DNA from: DATGZH01 sp035297265
GTDB lineage: Bacteria; Actinomycetota; Acidimicrobiia; Acidimicrobiales; RAAP-2
Direction of reading: 5' to 3'
Assembly (NCBI GenBank): GCA_035297265.1
Contig: DATGZH010000022.1
Coordinates: 1-64,000 of the forward strand
Length of the DNA: 64,000 nucleotides
Below the pieces are notes generated by a model, which did no database searches, was not told the DNA's origin, and worked only from the letters and a program-made list of their open reading frames with translations. The stretch's first letter is position 1; the number at the start of each line of letters is the position of its first letter. Positions 50,350-59,123 of the stretch are shown here, in pieces. A program made the translations under genes and the position numbers.

Positions 50350-50355
50350 GCGCCG

Positions 50356-51087
50356 GTGGAGAAGCTCGTCTACCTGCTCTTCGGCGAGGACGACCCGTCG
50401 GCCGGTGACGTCCGCCGCGAGCGCCTCCTGACCGACACCGCGCCCCGGCTCGCGGCGGCCGGGGCCCGGGGTATCGGGGTGAACGTTCACGACGCAGCGG
50501 CGGCCGAGGCGCCCCCGCCGGTGCCGACCCCCGAGGGCGAAGCACCGCTCGTGGCGGAGATCTCGGTCTGGCTCGACTGCTACGACCACCGGGCCCCGGT
50601 CGAGGCGGCGCTGGCCGAGCTGGACGAGCGAAGCGCCGGCTACCTCGTGGTCGAGTCGCTCTACGAGGACTACGGCACGACGCCCCACGCCGGCCGGCGT
50701 GACTGGCCCGACGGCGCCCGCTCGCCCGGCGTCCTCACGGTCTCGCTCATCCACCGGCCACAAGGCCTCGACTACGCCACGTGGATCGAGCGGTGGCACG
50801 GCACGCAGTCCCCGCTGTCGGGCGAGCTCCAGCCGCGGTGCCGCTACGTCCGCAACGAGGTGGTGCGGTCGCTCACCGACGGGGCGCCGGAGGTGCACGG
50901 CATCGTCGAGGAGGCCTGGCCCTCGGCCCGCCACGTGGCCGACCCGATGCTGTTCTTCTCCGCCGGCGAGGACCCCGCCGTGCTCGACGACCACGTCCGG
51001 CGCATGCTGGAGAGCGTCGAGCGCTGCCTCGACCTCTCGCGGCTGCGCAACGTCACGATGAGCGAGTACCTCGTCCTCACCTCCTGA
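50356..51087 (+). CDS. EthD domain-containing protein
   Basis: The 243-residue protein resembles EthD-like ferredoxin-fold proteins in its C-terminal half (LTVSLIHRPQGLDYATWIERWHGTQSPLSGELQPRCRYVRNEVVRSL). EthD proteins take part in oxidative breakdown of ethers or are of unknown role; the substrate is not known here. An N-terminal half of similar shape (KLVYLLFGEDDPSAGDVRRERLLTD) suggests an internal duplication. There is no signal. Confidence 0.75.
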   Translation: MEKLVYLLFGEDDPSAGDVRRERLLTDTAPRLAAAGARGIGVNVHDAAAAEAPPPVPTPEGEAPLVAEISVWLDCYDHRAPVEAALAELDERSAGYLVVESLYEDYGTTPHAGRRDWPDGARSPGVLTVSLIHRPQGLDYATWIERWHGTQSPLSGELQPRCRYVRNEVVRSLTDGAPEVHGIVEEAWPSARHVADPMLFFSAGEDPAVLDDHVRRMLESVERCLDLSRLRNVTMSEYLVLTS

Positions 51088-51149
51088 CGGCGGCGAACCG
51101 TGCCGCCCGTCCCCTTGGAGCGGTCCCGGCGGCGTGGTGAGATGGCCCC

Positions 51150-52757
51150 GTGCTGGAGGGAGGGGAACGAACGGCGCTCAGCCGACGCCAGTTCCTCCGC
51201 CGCTCCGGCGCCGCCGTGGCCGCCGTCGGGTCGGGGGCGGTCCTCGGACCCCTGCTCGCCGCGTGCGGCGGGCCCGGCCGGTCCCCGGCCACCACCGGCG
51301 CGGTGCGGACGTCGACGACAAGCGGCGGCCCGGCCGACTGGTCGGCGCTCGCCGCGACGCTCGGTCCCGGCAGTCGGCTCGTGACGCCCGACGACGTCGC
51401 CTACGGCACGGACAAGCTCCTCTACAACGAGCGCTTCGACGACATCGACCCGGCGGCCATCGCCTACTGTGCCAGCCCCGCCGACGTGCAGCGCTGCGTG
51501 GACTTCGCCCGCCGCCACGGCCTGCCGCTGGCGGCCCGCTCGGGCGGCCACAGCTACGCCGGGTACTCACTCACGAGCGGCCTCGTGGTGGACGTCACGC
51601 CGATGGCCTCGGTCCGGCCCGGTCCCGGCGGCACGGCCACGGTCGGCGCGGGGACCCGGCTGATCGACCTGTACGCGGTCCTCGGCCCGACCGGCCGCCT
51701 CGTCCCCGGCGGCTCGTGCCCGACGGTCGGCATCGCCGGGCTGACGCTCGGCGGCGGCGTGGGCGTCGTCGGCCGCAAGTTCGGCCTCACGTGCGACAAC
51801 GTGGCGTCGCTCGAGATCGTGACGGCGGACGGTGTGCTCCGCACGGCCAGCCCGACGTCGGGGTCCGACCTCTACTGGGCCTGCCGGGGCGGGGGCGGGG
51901 GCAACTTCGGCATCGTCACCTCGTTCACGTTCACCACCCACCCGATCCCGCCGCTCGCCCTCTTCACCCTGGAGTGGCCCTTCGGCGCGGCGGCCGAGGT
52001 GCTCGACGGCTGGCTCCACTGGACCGGGGGCACGCCCCCCGAGCTCTGGTCGAACTGCCAGCTGCTGTCGGCGTCCTCGGGGAACGAGGTCAAGGTCACC
52101 GGCGTCTACTGCGGGGACCCGGCCACCTTGTCCGGACTGCTCCAACCGCTCGAACAGGCCGTGCCGGCCGGCACCACCGACCGCTTCGTCGGTCCGGAGT
52201 CCTACCTCGACGCGATGCTGATCGAGGCGGGGTGCGAGGGCTCCACCGTCGCCCAGTGCCACCTGCCCAGCCAGAACCCGGCGGGCACGCTCTCCCGGGC
52301 GACCTTCGCCGCCAAGTCCGCCTATCTGCGGTCCCCCCTCCCCTCCCCCGGCGTCGACGCTGTGGTGGGTGCGGTCACCGACCTCCAGGCGCACCTGCCT
52401 GAGCTCGGGGGCGGTTTCGTCTTCGACGCCTACGGCGGGGCCATCGGCGCGGTGGCCCCCGACGCCACCGCCTTCGCCCACCGGGACGCTCTCACCGGCA
52501 TCGAGTACAGCTACTCGTGGTCGCCCGGAGCCCCGGACCAGCTGGTGGCCGGGGGCCGCCAGTGGCTGGACGAGGCCCAGCAGGACCTCGCGCCCTCCAG
52601 CGTGGGTGCCTACGTCAATTACATGGACCCGACCCAGCCCGACTGGCCGCAGGCCTACTACGGCACCAACCTCCCCCGGCTGGTCCAGGTCAAGCGGGCC
52701 GTCGACCCCGACGACCTCTTCTCGTTCGCCCAGTCCGTCCCGACCCGTCTCCCCTGA
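51150..52757 (+). CDS. Tat-exported FAD-linked oxidase (berberine bridge enzyme type)
   Basis: The 535-residue protein has a twin-arginine signal (SRRQFLRRSG at 11-20) and a lipobox LLAACGG (Cys39). The PCMH-type FAD domain includes RSGGHSYAGYS (His134) and GGSCPTVGIAGLTLGGGVGVVGRKFGLTCDN (Cys190). These two residues match the histidine and cysteine that hold FAD in two covalent bonds in berberine bridge/GOOX enzymes. The C-terminal BBE motif is ASSVGAYVNYMDP...YYGTNLPRLVQVKRAVDPDDLFSFAQSVP. It should oxidise a carbohydrate or alcohol outside the membrane. It is followed by a copper monooxygenase 52 bases downstream. Confidence 0.92.
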   Translation: MLEGGERTALSRRQFLRRSGAAVAAVGSGAVLGPLLAACGGPGRSPATTGAVRTSTTSGGPADWSALAATLGPGSRLVTPDDVAYGTDKLLYNERFDDIDPAAIAYCASPADVQRCVDFARRHGLPLAARSGGHSYAGYSLTSGLVVDVTPMASVRPGPGGTATVGAGTRLIDLYAVLGPTGRLVPGGSCPTVGIAGLTLGGGVGVVGRKFGLTCDNVASLEIVTADGVLRTASPTSGSDLYWACRGGGGGNFGIVTSFTFTTHPIPPLALFTLEWPFGAAAEVLDGWLHWTGGTPPELWSNCQLLSASSGNEVKVTGVYCGDPATLSGLLQPLEQAVPAGTTDRFVGPESYLDAMLIEAGCEGSTVAQCHLPSQNPAGTLSRATFAAKSAYLRSPLPSPGVDAVVGAVTDLQAHLPELGGGFVFDAYGGAIGAVAPDATAFAHRDALTGIEYSYSWSPGAPDQLVAGGRQWLDEAQQDLAPSSVGAYVNYMDPTQPDWPQAYYGTNLPRLVQVKRAVDPDDLFSFAQSVPTRLP

Positions 52758-52795
52758 CCGGACGGCCTGCCACTGCGGCGGGACGCCGGGCTGGC

Positions 52796-52801
52796 TACCG
52801 T
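52796..52801 (+). promoter_or_regulatory. Putative -10 (TACCGT) of the copper monooxygenase gene
   Basis: TACCGT is followed by 8 bases and the ATG at 52810, with no Shine-Dalgarno. Confidence 0.4.
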
Positions 52802-52809
52802 GGTGGCCC

Positions 52810-53976
52810 ATGAGAACGCGTTGGTTCGGCGTCCTTGGCGCGGGCGCGCTGCTGGCCGCCACCTTCACCGCGGTGTCCGCCCCGTCGGGCGCCGCCTCGC
52901 CGCACGTGTCGACGATCCTGATGCAGGCGGCGCAGTCCTACACCCCCCACGCCCCCCCGGGCGCCACCGACGACTACCACTGCACGCTCGTCAACCCCCA
53001 CGTCACGCAGAACTCGTTCATCGTCTCGAGCCACTTCTTCCCGCACAGCCCCGAGGTCCACCACGCCATCGTCTTCCTGGTCCCGCCGGCGCTGGCCCCG
53101 GTGGCCGAGCAGGCCAACGTGGGCGGGAAGGGCTGGACGTGCTTCGGCGAGTCGGCCCTCCCCGACTCGGTGGCCGTCAATCACATCTCCAACACGCCGT
53201 GGCTCTCGGCCTGGGCCCCCGGGCACGGGAAGGACGTCGAGCCCGCCGGGACCGGGGTGCCGCTGCCCGCCGGCAGCCTCGTCGTGATGCAGGTGCACTA
53301 CAACCTGCTCGTCGGGGACAAGCCGGTCCGGGTGGCCATGCAGCTCAACACGGTGCCCGGCGCGACGCCGCTGCGGCCGATCAGCCTCGACCTCATGCCG
53401 GCCCCGCCGGACGTCCCCTGCCCGGCCGGGGTGACCGGCCCGCTCTGCAACCGGGCGGCCTCGCTCGCCAACCTGGGCCAGCGCTTCGGCCAGGGCCAAG
53501 TGGGCTTCGTGAACGCCCTCGAGTCGATCTGCGGCCGCAACCCCGCGAACCCGCCCGAGGGCGACAGCACCTCGTGCACCTGGCCGATCGGCCGGAGCGG
53601 GATCATCGTCCGGCTCGGCGCCCACATGCACCTGCTCGGCCGGACGATGAAGATCGTGCTGAACCCGGGCACGCCGAGCGCCAAGACCCTGCTTTACGTG
53701 GGCGACTACAACTTCCACTACCAACGCTCGTACAACCTGAGCACACCGGTCGCGGTGACGCCCAACGACACGATCGGCGTCACCTGTAGCTACGACCCGA
53801 CGCTCGCCCAGGAGCTCCCGGCGCTGCGCAACGTGGCGCCGCACTTCGTCACCTGGGGCGACGGGTCCTCCGACGAGATGTGCCTGGCCCTCGTCATGCT
53901 GATCCCGCCGGCGAGCGTCCCCGAGCGCACCGCCCTGCAGCAGGCCTTCTCGCCGAACCAGCCGGCCTCCATCTGA
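52810..53976 (+). CDS. Secreted copper type II, ascorbate-dependent monooxygenase-like protein
   Basis: The 388-residue protein has a signal peptide (about residues 1-29) and all copper ligands of the PHM/DBM family. The first copper site is HH (84-85) in EVHHAIVF and His163 in MQVHYN. The second is H272 and H274 in AHMHLLGR and Met357 in SSDEMCLALV. These enzymes hydroxylate small substrates with a reductant and O2. Their bacterial versions are little studied. The flanking FAD-linked oxidase could supply a substrate. Six to eight cysteines suggest disulfides. Confidence 0.85.
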   Translation: MRTRWFGVLGAGALLAATFTAVSAPSGAASPHVSTILMQAAQSYTPHAPPGATDDYHCTLVNPHVTQNSFIVSSHFFPHSPEVHHAIVFLVPPALAPVAEQANVGGKGWTCFGESALPDSVAVNHISNTPWLSAWAPGHGKDVEPAGTGVPLPAGSLVVMQVHYNLLVGDKPVRVAMQLNTVPGATPLRPISLDLMPAPPDVPCPAGVTGPLCNRAASLANLGQRFGQGQVGFVNALESICGRNPANPPEGDSTSCTWPIGRSGIIVRLGAHMHLLGRTMKIVLNPGTPSAKTLLYVGDYNFHYQRSYNLSTPVAVTPNDTIGVTCSYDPTLAQELPALRNVAPHFVTWGDGSSDEMCLALVMLIPPASVPERTALQQAFSPNQPASI

Positions 53977-53991
53977 TCCGCCGCGGCGGGG

Positions 53992-56900
53992 TCAGCCCCG
54001 CCCGGCCAGCTCGACGTAGCGGCAGAGGCCGTTCACCAGCCTGAGCTGGTCGACCGTGCGGCAGGCCGCGGCGAGGAGCCTCGGCGAAGCCACGAGCACC
54101 GTCAGGCCCTGGGCCCGGGAGACCGCCACGTTCAGGCGGTGCCGGCTGTAGAGGAACTCCATGCCCCGCGGCACGTCCTCGGCGGAGGAGGAGGCGAGCG
54201 ACACCAGGACGACCGGCGCCTCCTGACCCTGGAACTTGTCGACGGTGCCGATCCGGGCCCCGGACGGCAGGGCCTCGCCGAGCAGCGACACCTGGGCGTT
54301 GTAGGGGGCCACGACGAGGAGGTCGTCGAGCGCGAGCGGACGCTCCGCCCCGGACCGGTCGGTCCAGGGGCGGCCGTTGAGGTCGTCCACGCAGGCCGTC
54401 AAGGCGAGGGCCTCCTCCGCCGACGAGGTGCGGTTGCCGGCGTGGTCGACGGGCAGCCAACGGAGCCCGGACCCCGACAGCCAGCCGGTGCCGCCGACCG
54501 CCTGGCGCTCGCAGCCCGGCTCGGCGTGCAGCCGGCCCTCGTAGAAGAGCTCGGACACGTACGCGCAGATCGCGGGGTGGAGGCGGTGCGTCGTCCCGAG
54601 GAAGACGCCGAGGTCCTCGGGCATCGTCTCGTGGACGCCGAGCAGGTGGGCGAGGGCGGAGGCGTCGGCACCGGGCGGGTGGGCCCCCCTCGACGGCTGG
54701 GCCAGCTGCTGGGGATCGCCCACGAGCACCAGGTTGTCGGCCGCCACCGAAACGGCCACCACGTTGGCCAGGGACAGCTGGCCCGCTTCGTCCACGACGA
54801 GATGGTCGAGCGACCGCTCGAGGAGGGGGTGCGAGAACAGCCACGGCGTGCCGGCGAGCACGTCCACGTGGTCGAGCGCCGCGGCCATCGCGTCGTTCGT
54901 GTCGAGCTGTTCGACCGAAGGGTGATCGACCTCCCGGTCGTCGTCCGACTTCTGGGCCGCCCGCAGCGGGACCCCCTCGACGACCGCCAGCTCGACGACC
55001 GCGGTGAGCAGGTTGGCTATGACCGCGTGGCTGTTGGCGGTGATCCCGACCTGGCGGCCCCGGTGCACCAGCTCCACCACCGCCCTGGCCGCGGCCCTGG
55101 TCTTGCCCGAGCCCGGCGGGCCCTGGACGGCGAGGCAGCCGCCGTCGAGCTCGGTGGCGAGCCGCACCACTGCGGTCACCGGGTCCTCGCCGGGCCGCCG
55201 CAGTTCTCCGGCCGTCGGACCGCCGACGAGGCGCGGCGACCGCCGGAGCAGGATGTCGCGGGCGGCGCGGTCGGGGCCGTCGCCGTCCATCCCGTGGTCG
55301 ATGACCGACCGGGCCACCCGCCAGATCGCCTCGCGCTGGTGGTCGGCCTTGATGGGTCCCGGCGGGATCAGGCTCCTCGGGTGCGGGACCTCGGCGTTGC
55401 GCCCCCGCTTCAGGTCGACGTAGCCGTGCACGGGGTCGACGGCGTAGATCTCACCGGGGCTCTTGGCCGGCGGACCCCCGAGGAGCGCCAGGCGCAGGGC
55501 GTCCGGGTCCGCCCAGGGGTGGCCGGGGGAGAGCTTGTGCTCCTGGCCGGGGTCGAACCGGTAACGGTGGAGCACCGATCGTTTGACCTCGCCGACCGTC
55601 CCTTCGTAGACGAGGCCGGTGACCGCCTCGGTGTCGTGCAGGAGATCGTCCTCCTCGCAGCGCAGGATCCGGTCGTAGTAGCGCCACCATTCGGGCTTGT
55701 CGTCCCGCCGGTGCCAGTCGAGCAGCTCGCCGAGCAGCGCGGTGGCCCGACCGAGTGCGTCGCCCTGGACGGCGGGGTGCACCTCGGCGAGCTTGGCCTT
55801 CAGGAGCGCCACCTCGGAAACGATCTCGGCCACGTTCTCGGGCGCCGTGCCGTCCCTCGGATCGAGGCGAGGCGGCGGCGCCCCGACGTCCTCGGCGTAC
55901 TCCGCCCGGCGCTCCTCCAACCAGTCGCGGAGCCGCCTCGTCGAGTCGCAGTCGACTGCGTTGTACTGGGCGAGCTCCTCCAGGATGGCGACGTCGCCCG
56001 TCTCGACGAAGCGCTCGTAGGCGACGAGCGACGAGCCGCCGTCGGTGATGGCCTCGGTCCGCGCCGGCATGTAGAGGCCCTCGAGCTTCTTCAGCGAGTA
56101 GGACGGCGTGCCGACGCGCACGCCCTGTCGGACGACCTGGTAGAGGTCGACGAGGGTCCCCGCTCGGAGCAGCCGGTCGACCTCCTCCTCCCGGGTGGCG
56201 TGACGGCCCATCAGCCGGCCGAGCGCCGCCGGCTCATAGGGGGCGAAGTGGTACACGTGCAGGTCGGGGTGGGCGTCCAGCCGGGCCGTCATGAAGTCGA
56301 TCGCCGACTCGAACGCCTGTCGCTCCTCCGCCCGGTCGTGCGCCCAGAACGGCCGGTAGCGCAGCTCGCCGTCCTCCTCCCAGGCGAACCCGAGGAGGTA
56401 CTCGAGGCCCCCGTCCTCGGCGAACGGATCCGACTCGATGTCGAAGAAGAGGTCGCCCGGCGACGGCGGCGGCAACGCGCCCAGTCCGGTGCCGGACCCC
56501 GGGCAGTCGAGCAGCTCGTAGGGCGGGGGTCCGTCCGGTGTGTCGCGCGCCATCACCTGCAGCCGCGCCTGCCGGCGGAGCCGCTCGAAGGTCGGCCGGC
56601 CGATCCGGGGCACCGACGTCACCTCCGTCGCCGCCAGCCCGGCCACGGTCGAGATGCCGGCCCGCTGGAGCTTGCGGGCCTGCTCGCCGGTGAGGCCGGC
56701 CACCACTGTCAGGTGGTCGTCGGCCAAACGCCGTTCGTCGCAGGCCTGCCGCCACGAGCAGATCGGGCAGTGGGCGACGGGCCAGGGATAGGCGTCGACC
56801 CCCGCGGCCACCGCCTCCTCGAGCCGGCGCTTCGCCGCCCGGTGGTAGGCGGCGAAGTCGGCCACCCGGAACGGCACCCGCTCCTGGCCCCCGAGCACCA

Positions 56901-57423
56901 CCACGGCGCGCTCGGGCGGGCAGCCCTGGACCGTCGCCAGCTGCGCCGCGTACTCGCACAGCTGGAGGACATGGCCCGGCTTCACCCGCCGGGCGAGCTT
57001 CGTATCCTCGGGCTCGAACGAGAACGGGCCGAGGTCACTCGCCCCGTCCACCCGGCGGACGAAGTCGGCGTGGCCCCGCCAACTCGGCCGGCCGTCGTCC
57101 CCCGCCGTGAGAAAGGCGCCCTGGTAGACGGCGGCCACCCCCGAACGGAGCAGGGCCGTGGTCCGGTCGACCTGCTCGGCGAAGGGGAGCTCGGGCGGAA
57201 CGACGGCGACGCCGACCCCCTCCGCCGCCAGCTGCTCGAGGTAGGTGCGCTCGTGCTCCATGCCCCGGCGCCGCAGCACCTCGACCTCGGGGTCGTCCGT
57301 CGTCGGCTCGGGAAGGCGCCCGCAGGCGACGTCGAGCGAGAGCTCGGTCAGATGCTGACAGGCGAGAAAGGCGACGAGGTCGGTCGGGCTGAGCACCAGC
57401 CCTCCGTCCTCGTCCAGGTACAT
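53992..57423 (-). CDS. TM0106-type RecB-like nuclease fused to a Upf1-like helicase
   Basis: The 1143-residue protein has an N-terminal RecB-like nuclease with GHADFVRR and EPEDTKLAR and four cysteines for an Fe-S cluster (C22, C219, C222, C228). A DEDD-type RNase H-like domain follows (DLFFDIESD at 324-332, NAVDCDSTRRLRDWL near 490), and then a superfamily 1 helicase with Walker A GPPGSGKT (768-775), DEAGQ (878-882), GDPQQL (902-907) and the C-terminal RLNVAVSRA. It probably processes nucleic acid ends. AGGAGGTGAGGG before the ATG sets the start. The function of the family is not known. Confidence 0.87.
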   Translation of the reverse strand: MYLDEDGGLVLSPTDLVAFLACQHLTELSLDVACGRLPEPTTDDPEVEVLRRRGMEHERTYLEQLAAEGVGVAVVPPELPFAEQVDRTTALLRSGVAAVYQGAFLTAGDDGRPSWRGHADFVRRVDGASDLGPFSFEPEDTKLARRVKPGHVLQLCEYAAQLATVQGCPPERAVVVLGGQERVPFRVADFAAYHRAAKRRLEEAVAAGVDAYPWPVAHCPICSWRQACDERRLADDHLTVVAGLTGEQARKLQRAGISTVAGLAATEVTSVPRIGRPTFERLRRQARLQVMARDTPDGPPPYELLDCPGSGTGLGALPPPSPGDLFFDIESDPFAEDGGLEYLLGFAWEEDGELRYRPFWAHDRAEERQAFESAIDFMTARLDAHPDLHVYHFAPYEPAALGRLMGRHATREEEVDRLLRAGTLVDLYQVVRQGVRVGTPSYSLKKLEGLYMPARTEAITDGGSSLVAYERFVETGDVAILEELAQYNAVDCDSTRRLRDWLEERRAEYAEDVGAPPPRLDPRDGTAPENVAEIVSEVALLKAKLAEVHPAVQGDALGRATALLGELLDWHRRDDKPEWWRYYDRILRCEEDDLLHDTEAVTGLVYEGTVGEVKRSVLHRYRFDPGQEHKLSPGHPWADPDALRLALLGGPPAKSPGEIYAVDPVHGYVDLKRGRNAEVPHPRSLIPPGPIKADHQREAIWRVARSVIDHGMDGDGPDRAARDILLRRSPRLVGGPTAGELRRPGEDPVTAVVRLATELDGGCLAVQGPPGSGKTRAAARAVVELVHRGRQVGITANSHAVIANLLTAVVELAVVEGVPLRAAQKSDDDREVDHPSVEQLDTNDAMAAALDHVDVLAGTPWLFSHPLLERSLDHLVVDEAGQLSLANVVAVSVAADNLVLVGDPQQLAQPSRGAHPPGADASALAHLLGVHETMPEDLGVFLGTTHRLHPAICAYVSELFYEGRLHAEPGCERQAVGGTGWLSGSGLRWLPVDHAGNRTSSAEEALALTACVDDLNGRPWTDRSGAERPLALDDLLVVAPYNAQVSLLGEALPSGARIGTVDKFQGQEAPVVLVSLASSSAEDVPRGMEFLYSRHRLNVAVSRAQGLTVLVASPRLLAAACRTVDQLRLVNGLCRYVELAGRG

Positions 57424-57562
57424 CCCTCACCTCCTCGCCTGGCTCACCCTGCCACGCCCGTGTGACATGGCCGCTCGAGGTCGTCTCGGTGGCCGGCCCG
57501 GCGGCCGGCGGCGTCGTGCGACCGCGGCGGCCCGGCCCGTCGGGCCCGTCGGACGACGGCGA

Positions 57563-58036
57563 CTAGGAGGGCGTCTGGTCGGTGGAGCCCTCGGCGTCGG
57601 CCTTGACCCGCTCGAGGGTCGTCCGCATGTCGTTGCGGTTGGTCTTGCCCCTGGCCCAGCCGAGAACCTTCCAGTAGAGGCGCAGGGACGCGGTGTCGGC
57701 CAGCCGGAAGGACTCGGTGACGTCCGTGCCCCCGTCGGCCGGCTCGAGGTGGTACCGCCAGACGTTGAGGGGCTGTTCCGGCTTCCCGACGCCGAAGGCG
57801 AACTCCCGGCCGGGCTCGCACTCGAGCACCGTGCAGGTCGTCCAGTACACCGGGCCCCAGCCGTTGCGCTTCACGTGGCCCCGGAACTTGGCGCCGACCG
57901 CCGGGCCGGTCGCCCCGTCGAGCCACTCCGCCTCGAAGGTCTCGGGGCTGTACCGCCCGATTCTCGTGACGTCGCTCACCAAGTCGAACACCCGTTCCGG
58001 TGGCGCGGCCATGTGCACTGTCACCGAGTCGTGCAT
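57563..58036 (-). CDS. SRPBCC family protein
   Basis: The 157-residue protein has the SRPBCC core VTVHMAAPPERVFDLVSDVTRIGRYSPETFEAEWL, GAKFRGHVKRNGWGPVYWTTCTVLECEPGREFAFGVG and a C-terminal helix KTNRNDMRTTLERVKADAE. It is related to the gene at 46221. A hydrophobic ligand is expected; its identity is not known. On the minus strand TACCGT ends 6 bases before the ATG, which again looks leaderless. It lies downstream of two small genes (81-residue protein and cupin) on the same strand. Confidence 0.86.
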   Translation of the reverse strand: MHDSVTVHMAAPPERVFDLVSDVTRIGRYSPETFEAEWLDGATGPAVGAKFRGHVKRNGWGPVYWTTCTVLECEPGREFAFGVGKPEQPLNVWRYHLEPADGGTDVTESFRLADTASLRLYWKVLGWARGKTNRNDMRTTLERVKADAEGSTDQTPS

Positions 58037-58042
58037 CCCGTC

Positions 58043-58048
58043 ACGGTA
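58043..58048 (-). promoter_or_regulatory. Putative -10 (TACCGT) of the SRPBCC gene, leaderless
   Basis: On the minus strand TACCGT is followed by 6 bases and the ATG at 58036. Confidence 0.4.
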
Positions 58049-58112
58049 ATTCTTGGCGGGCCGCCGCGCCCGGTCCGCCGCCCGGCGGGCACCGCGACCG
58101 GGTCGAGCACTG

Positions 58113-58358
58113 CTACGGGAGCTTCCCTCCCTCGATCCAGTGCTGGAACAGGTCGACCTGGACCTCGGGCCGGGCCCCGTCGCAGGGCATCGAGCCGGCG
58201 CGGAGCTTGGCCACGATCGCCGAGGCGTGCGCGCGCACGTCGTCGTACGACCACAGGTCGAAGGCGGACGACATCGCCTGCTGGTCCTTCTCCCGGAACA
58301 GTGGCTTGATCTGCGTGGCGAAGCTGACGGCACCGTCGGAGCCGGAAGCGTCGGTCAT
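58113..58358 (-). CDS. Small conserved protein of unknown function
   Basis: This 81-residue protein reads FATQIKPLFREKDQQAMSSAFDLWSYDDVRAHASAIVAKLRAGSMPCDGARPEVQVDLFQHWIEGGKLP. The shape (I-x-P-L-F, D-LW-YDDV, G-MPCDG, W-x-x-G) resembles proteins found widely in actinobacteria and planctomycetes, and recalls cytochrome c-type cores, but there is no CxxCH haem site. It is too short to hold an enzyme. AAGGAGG before the ATG supports the start. Its function is unknown. Confidence 0.8.
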   Translation of the reverse strand: MTDASGSDGAVSFATQIKPLFREKDQQAMSSAFDLWSYDDVRAHASAIVAKLRAGSMPCDGARPEVQVDLFQHWIEGGKLP

Positions 58359-58494
58359 CGGTGGATCCTCCTTCTCGGCGAAGCGGCAGCGAGACGCCCG
58401 CCTCTGGTTGGGCATCGGGGAGACGGTCGTTCCAACGGACGGCCGGCGCGCTGACCCGCCGGCGACCCCGGCGCTTCGGGAGGACGACCCCGGG

Positions 58495-58932
58495 TCATGC
58501 CGTCCCCTGGGACGCCTGACGCGGGTCGTCCGCCGGCCGTACGTAGTCGAGGCCCAGGGGCCCGAGGGCCGTGACCTGGGTGACGTACTCACCCGACCTC
58601 GCCCAGTGGAAGTGGGGGGTCTCGCCCGGCAAGACGACCACGCTGTCGGGTGGGTACGCCACGAGCTCGTCGACGTCGAACTCGTCGCCCAAGCCGATGT
58701 AGAAGACGCCGCTGATCACCGTGTACACGCGATCCTCGGGATGGGTGTGGGGCATGAGCTTGACGTCGGCGGGCACCTTCACCCTGATCAGATAGGGACC
58801 GGGCCCGGTCGGCTGACCGACCACGATCGCCAGTCGAGCCGTCGGCGGGAAGGCGGCGAACGGCTGCCAGTCGACGTCTTCGGGCAGGACCGCTCTGAAC
58901 ACGGCCTCGTCGGTCTCGTGGCGTCGGGCCAT
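58495..58932 (-). CDS. Cupin domain protein
   Basis: The 145-residue protein is a single-domain cupin with a metal site in LMPHTHPEDRVYTVISGVFYIGLG (two His plus Glu) and a second histidine pair in GETPHFHWARSG. Small cupins like this bind Fe, Mn or Ni and act as dioxygenases, isomerases or sensors; the specific reaction is unknown. Start: an AAGGAG lies about 9 bases before the ATG at 58932. It is the first of three small genes on the minus strand (cupin, 81-residue protein, SRPBCC). Confidence 0.85.
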   Translation of the reverse strand: MARRHETDEAVFRAVLPEDVDWQPFAAFPPTARLAIVVGQPTGPGPYLIRVKVPADVKLMPHTHPEDRVYTVISGVFYIGLGDEFDVDELVAYPPDSVVVLPGETPHFHWARSGEYVTQVTALGPLGLDYVRPADDPRQASQGTA

Positions 58933-59123
58933 CCGTCGCGGCTCCTTGCCCCGAGAGACCGGTCCGACCACGGCCTCGCCGTCGGTCACCGGGAGCCCTC
59001 GAGCATCGCGGTCGGTTCCTACCTTCGCGCCCCGGGTCCCGCCTCGCTCCGGCCGAGCCCGGTCCGGCACCGGACAATGGCAGGGGCCGTGAGGGAAGGG
59101 CCCGGCCGCTCAACGCGGCCGGG

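Noticed and set aside
54139..57465. 1108-residue plus-strand open frame
   Set aside because: It is antisense to the nuclease-helicase gene, whose own motifs (Walker A, DEAGQ, Fe-S cysteines) are clear.
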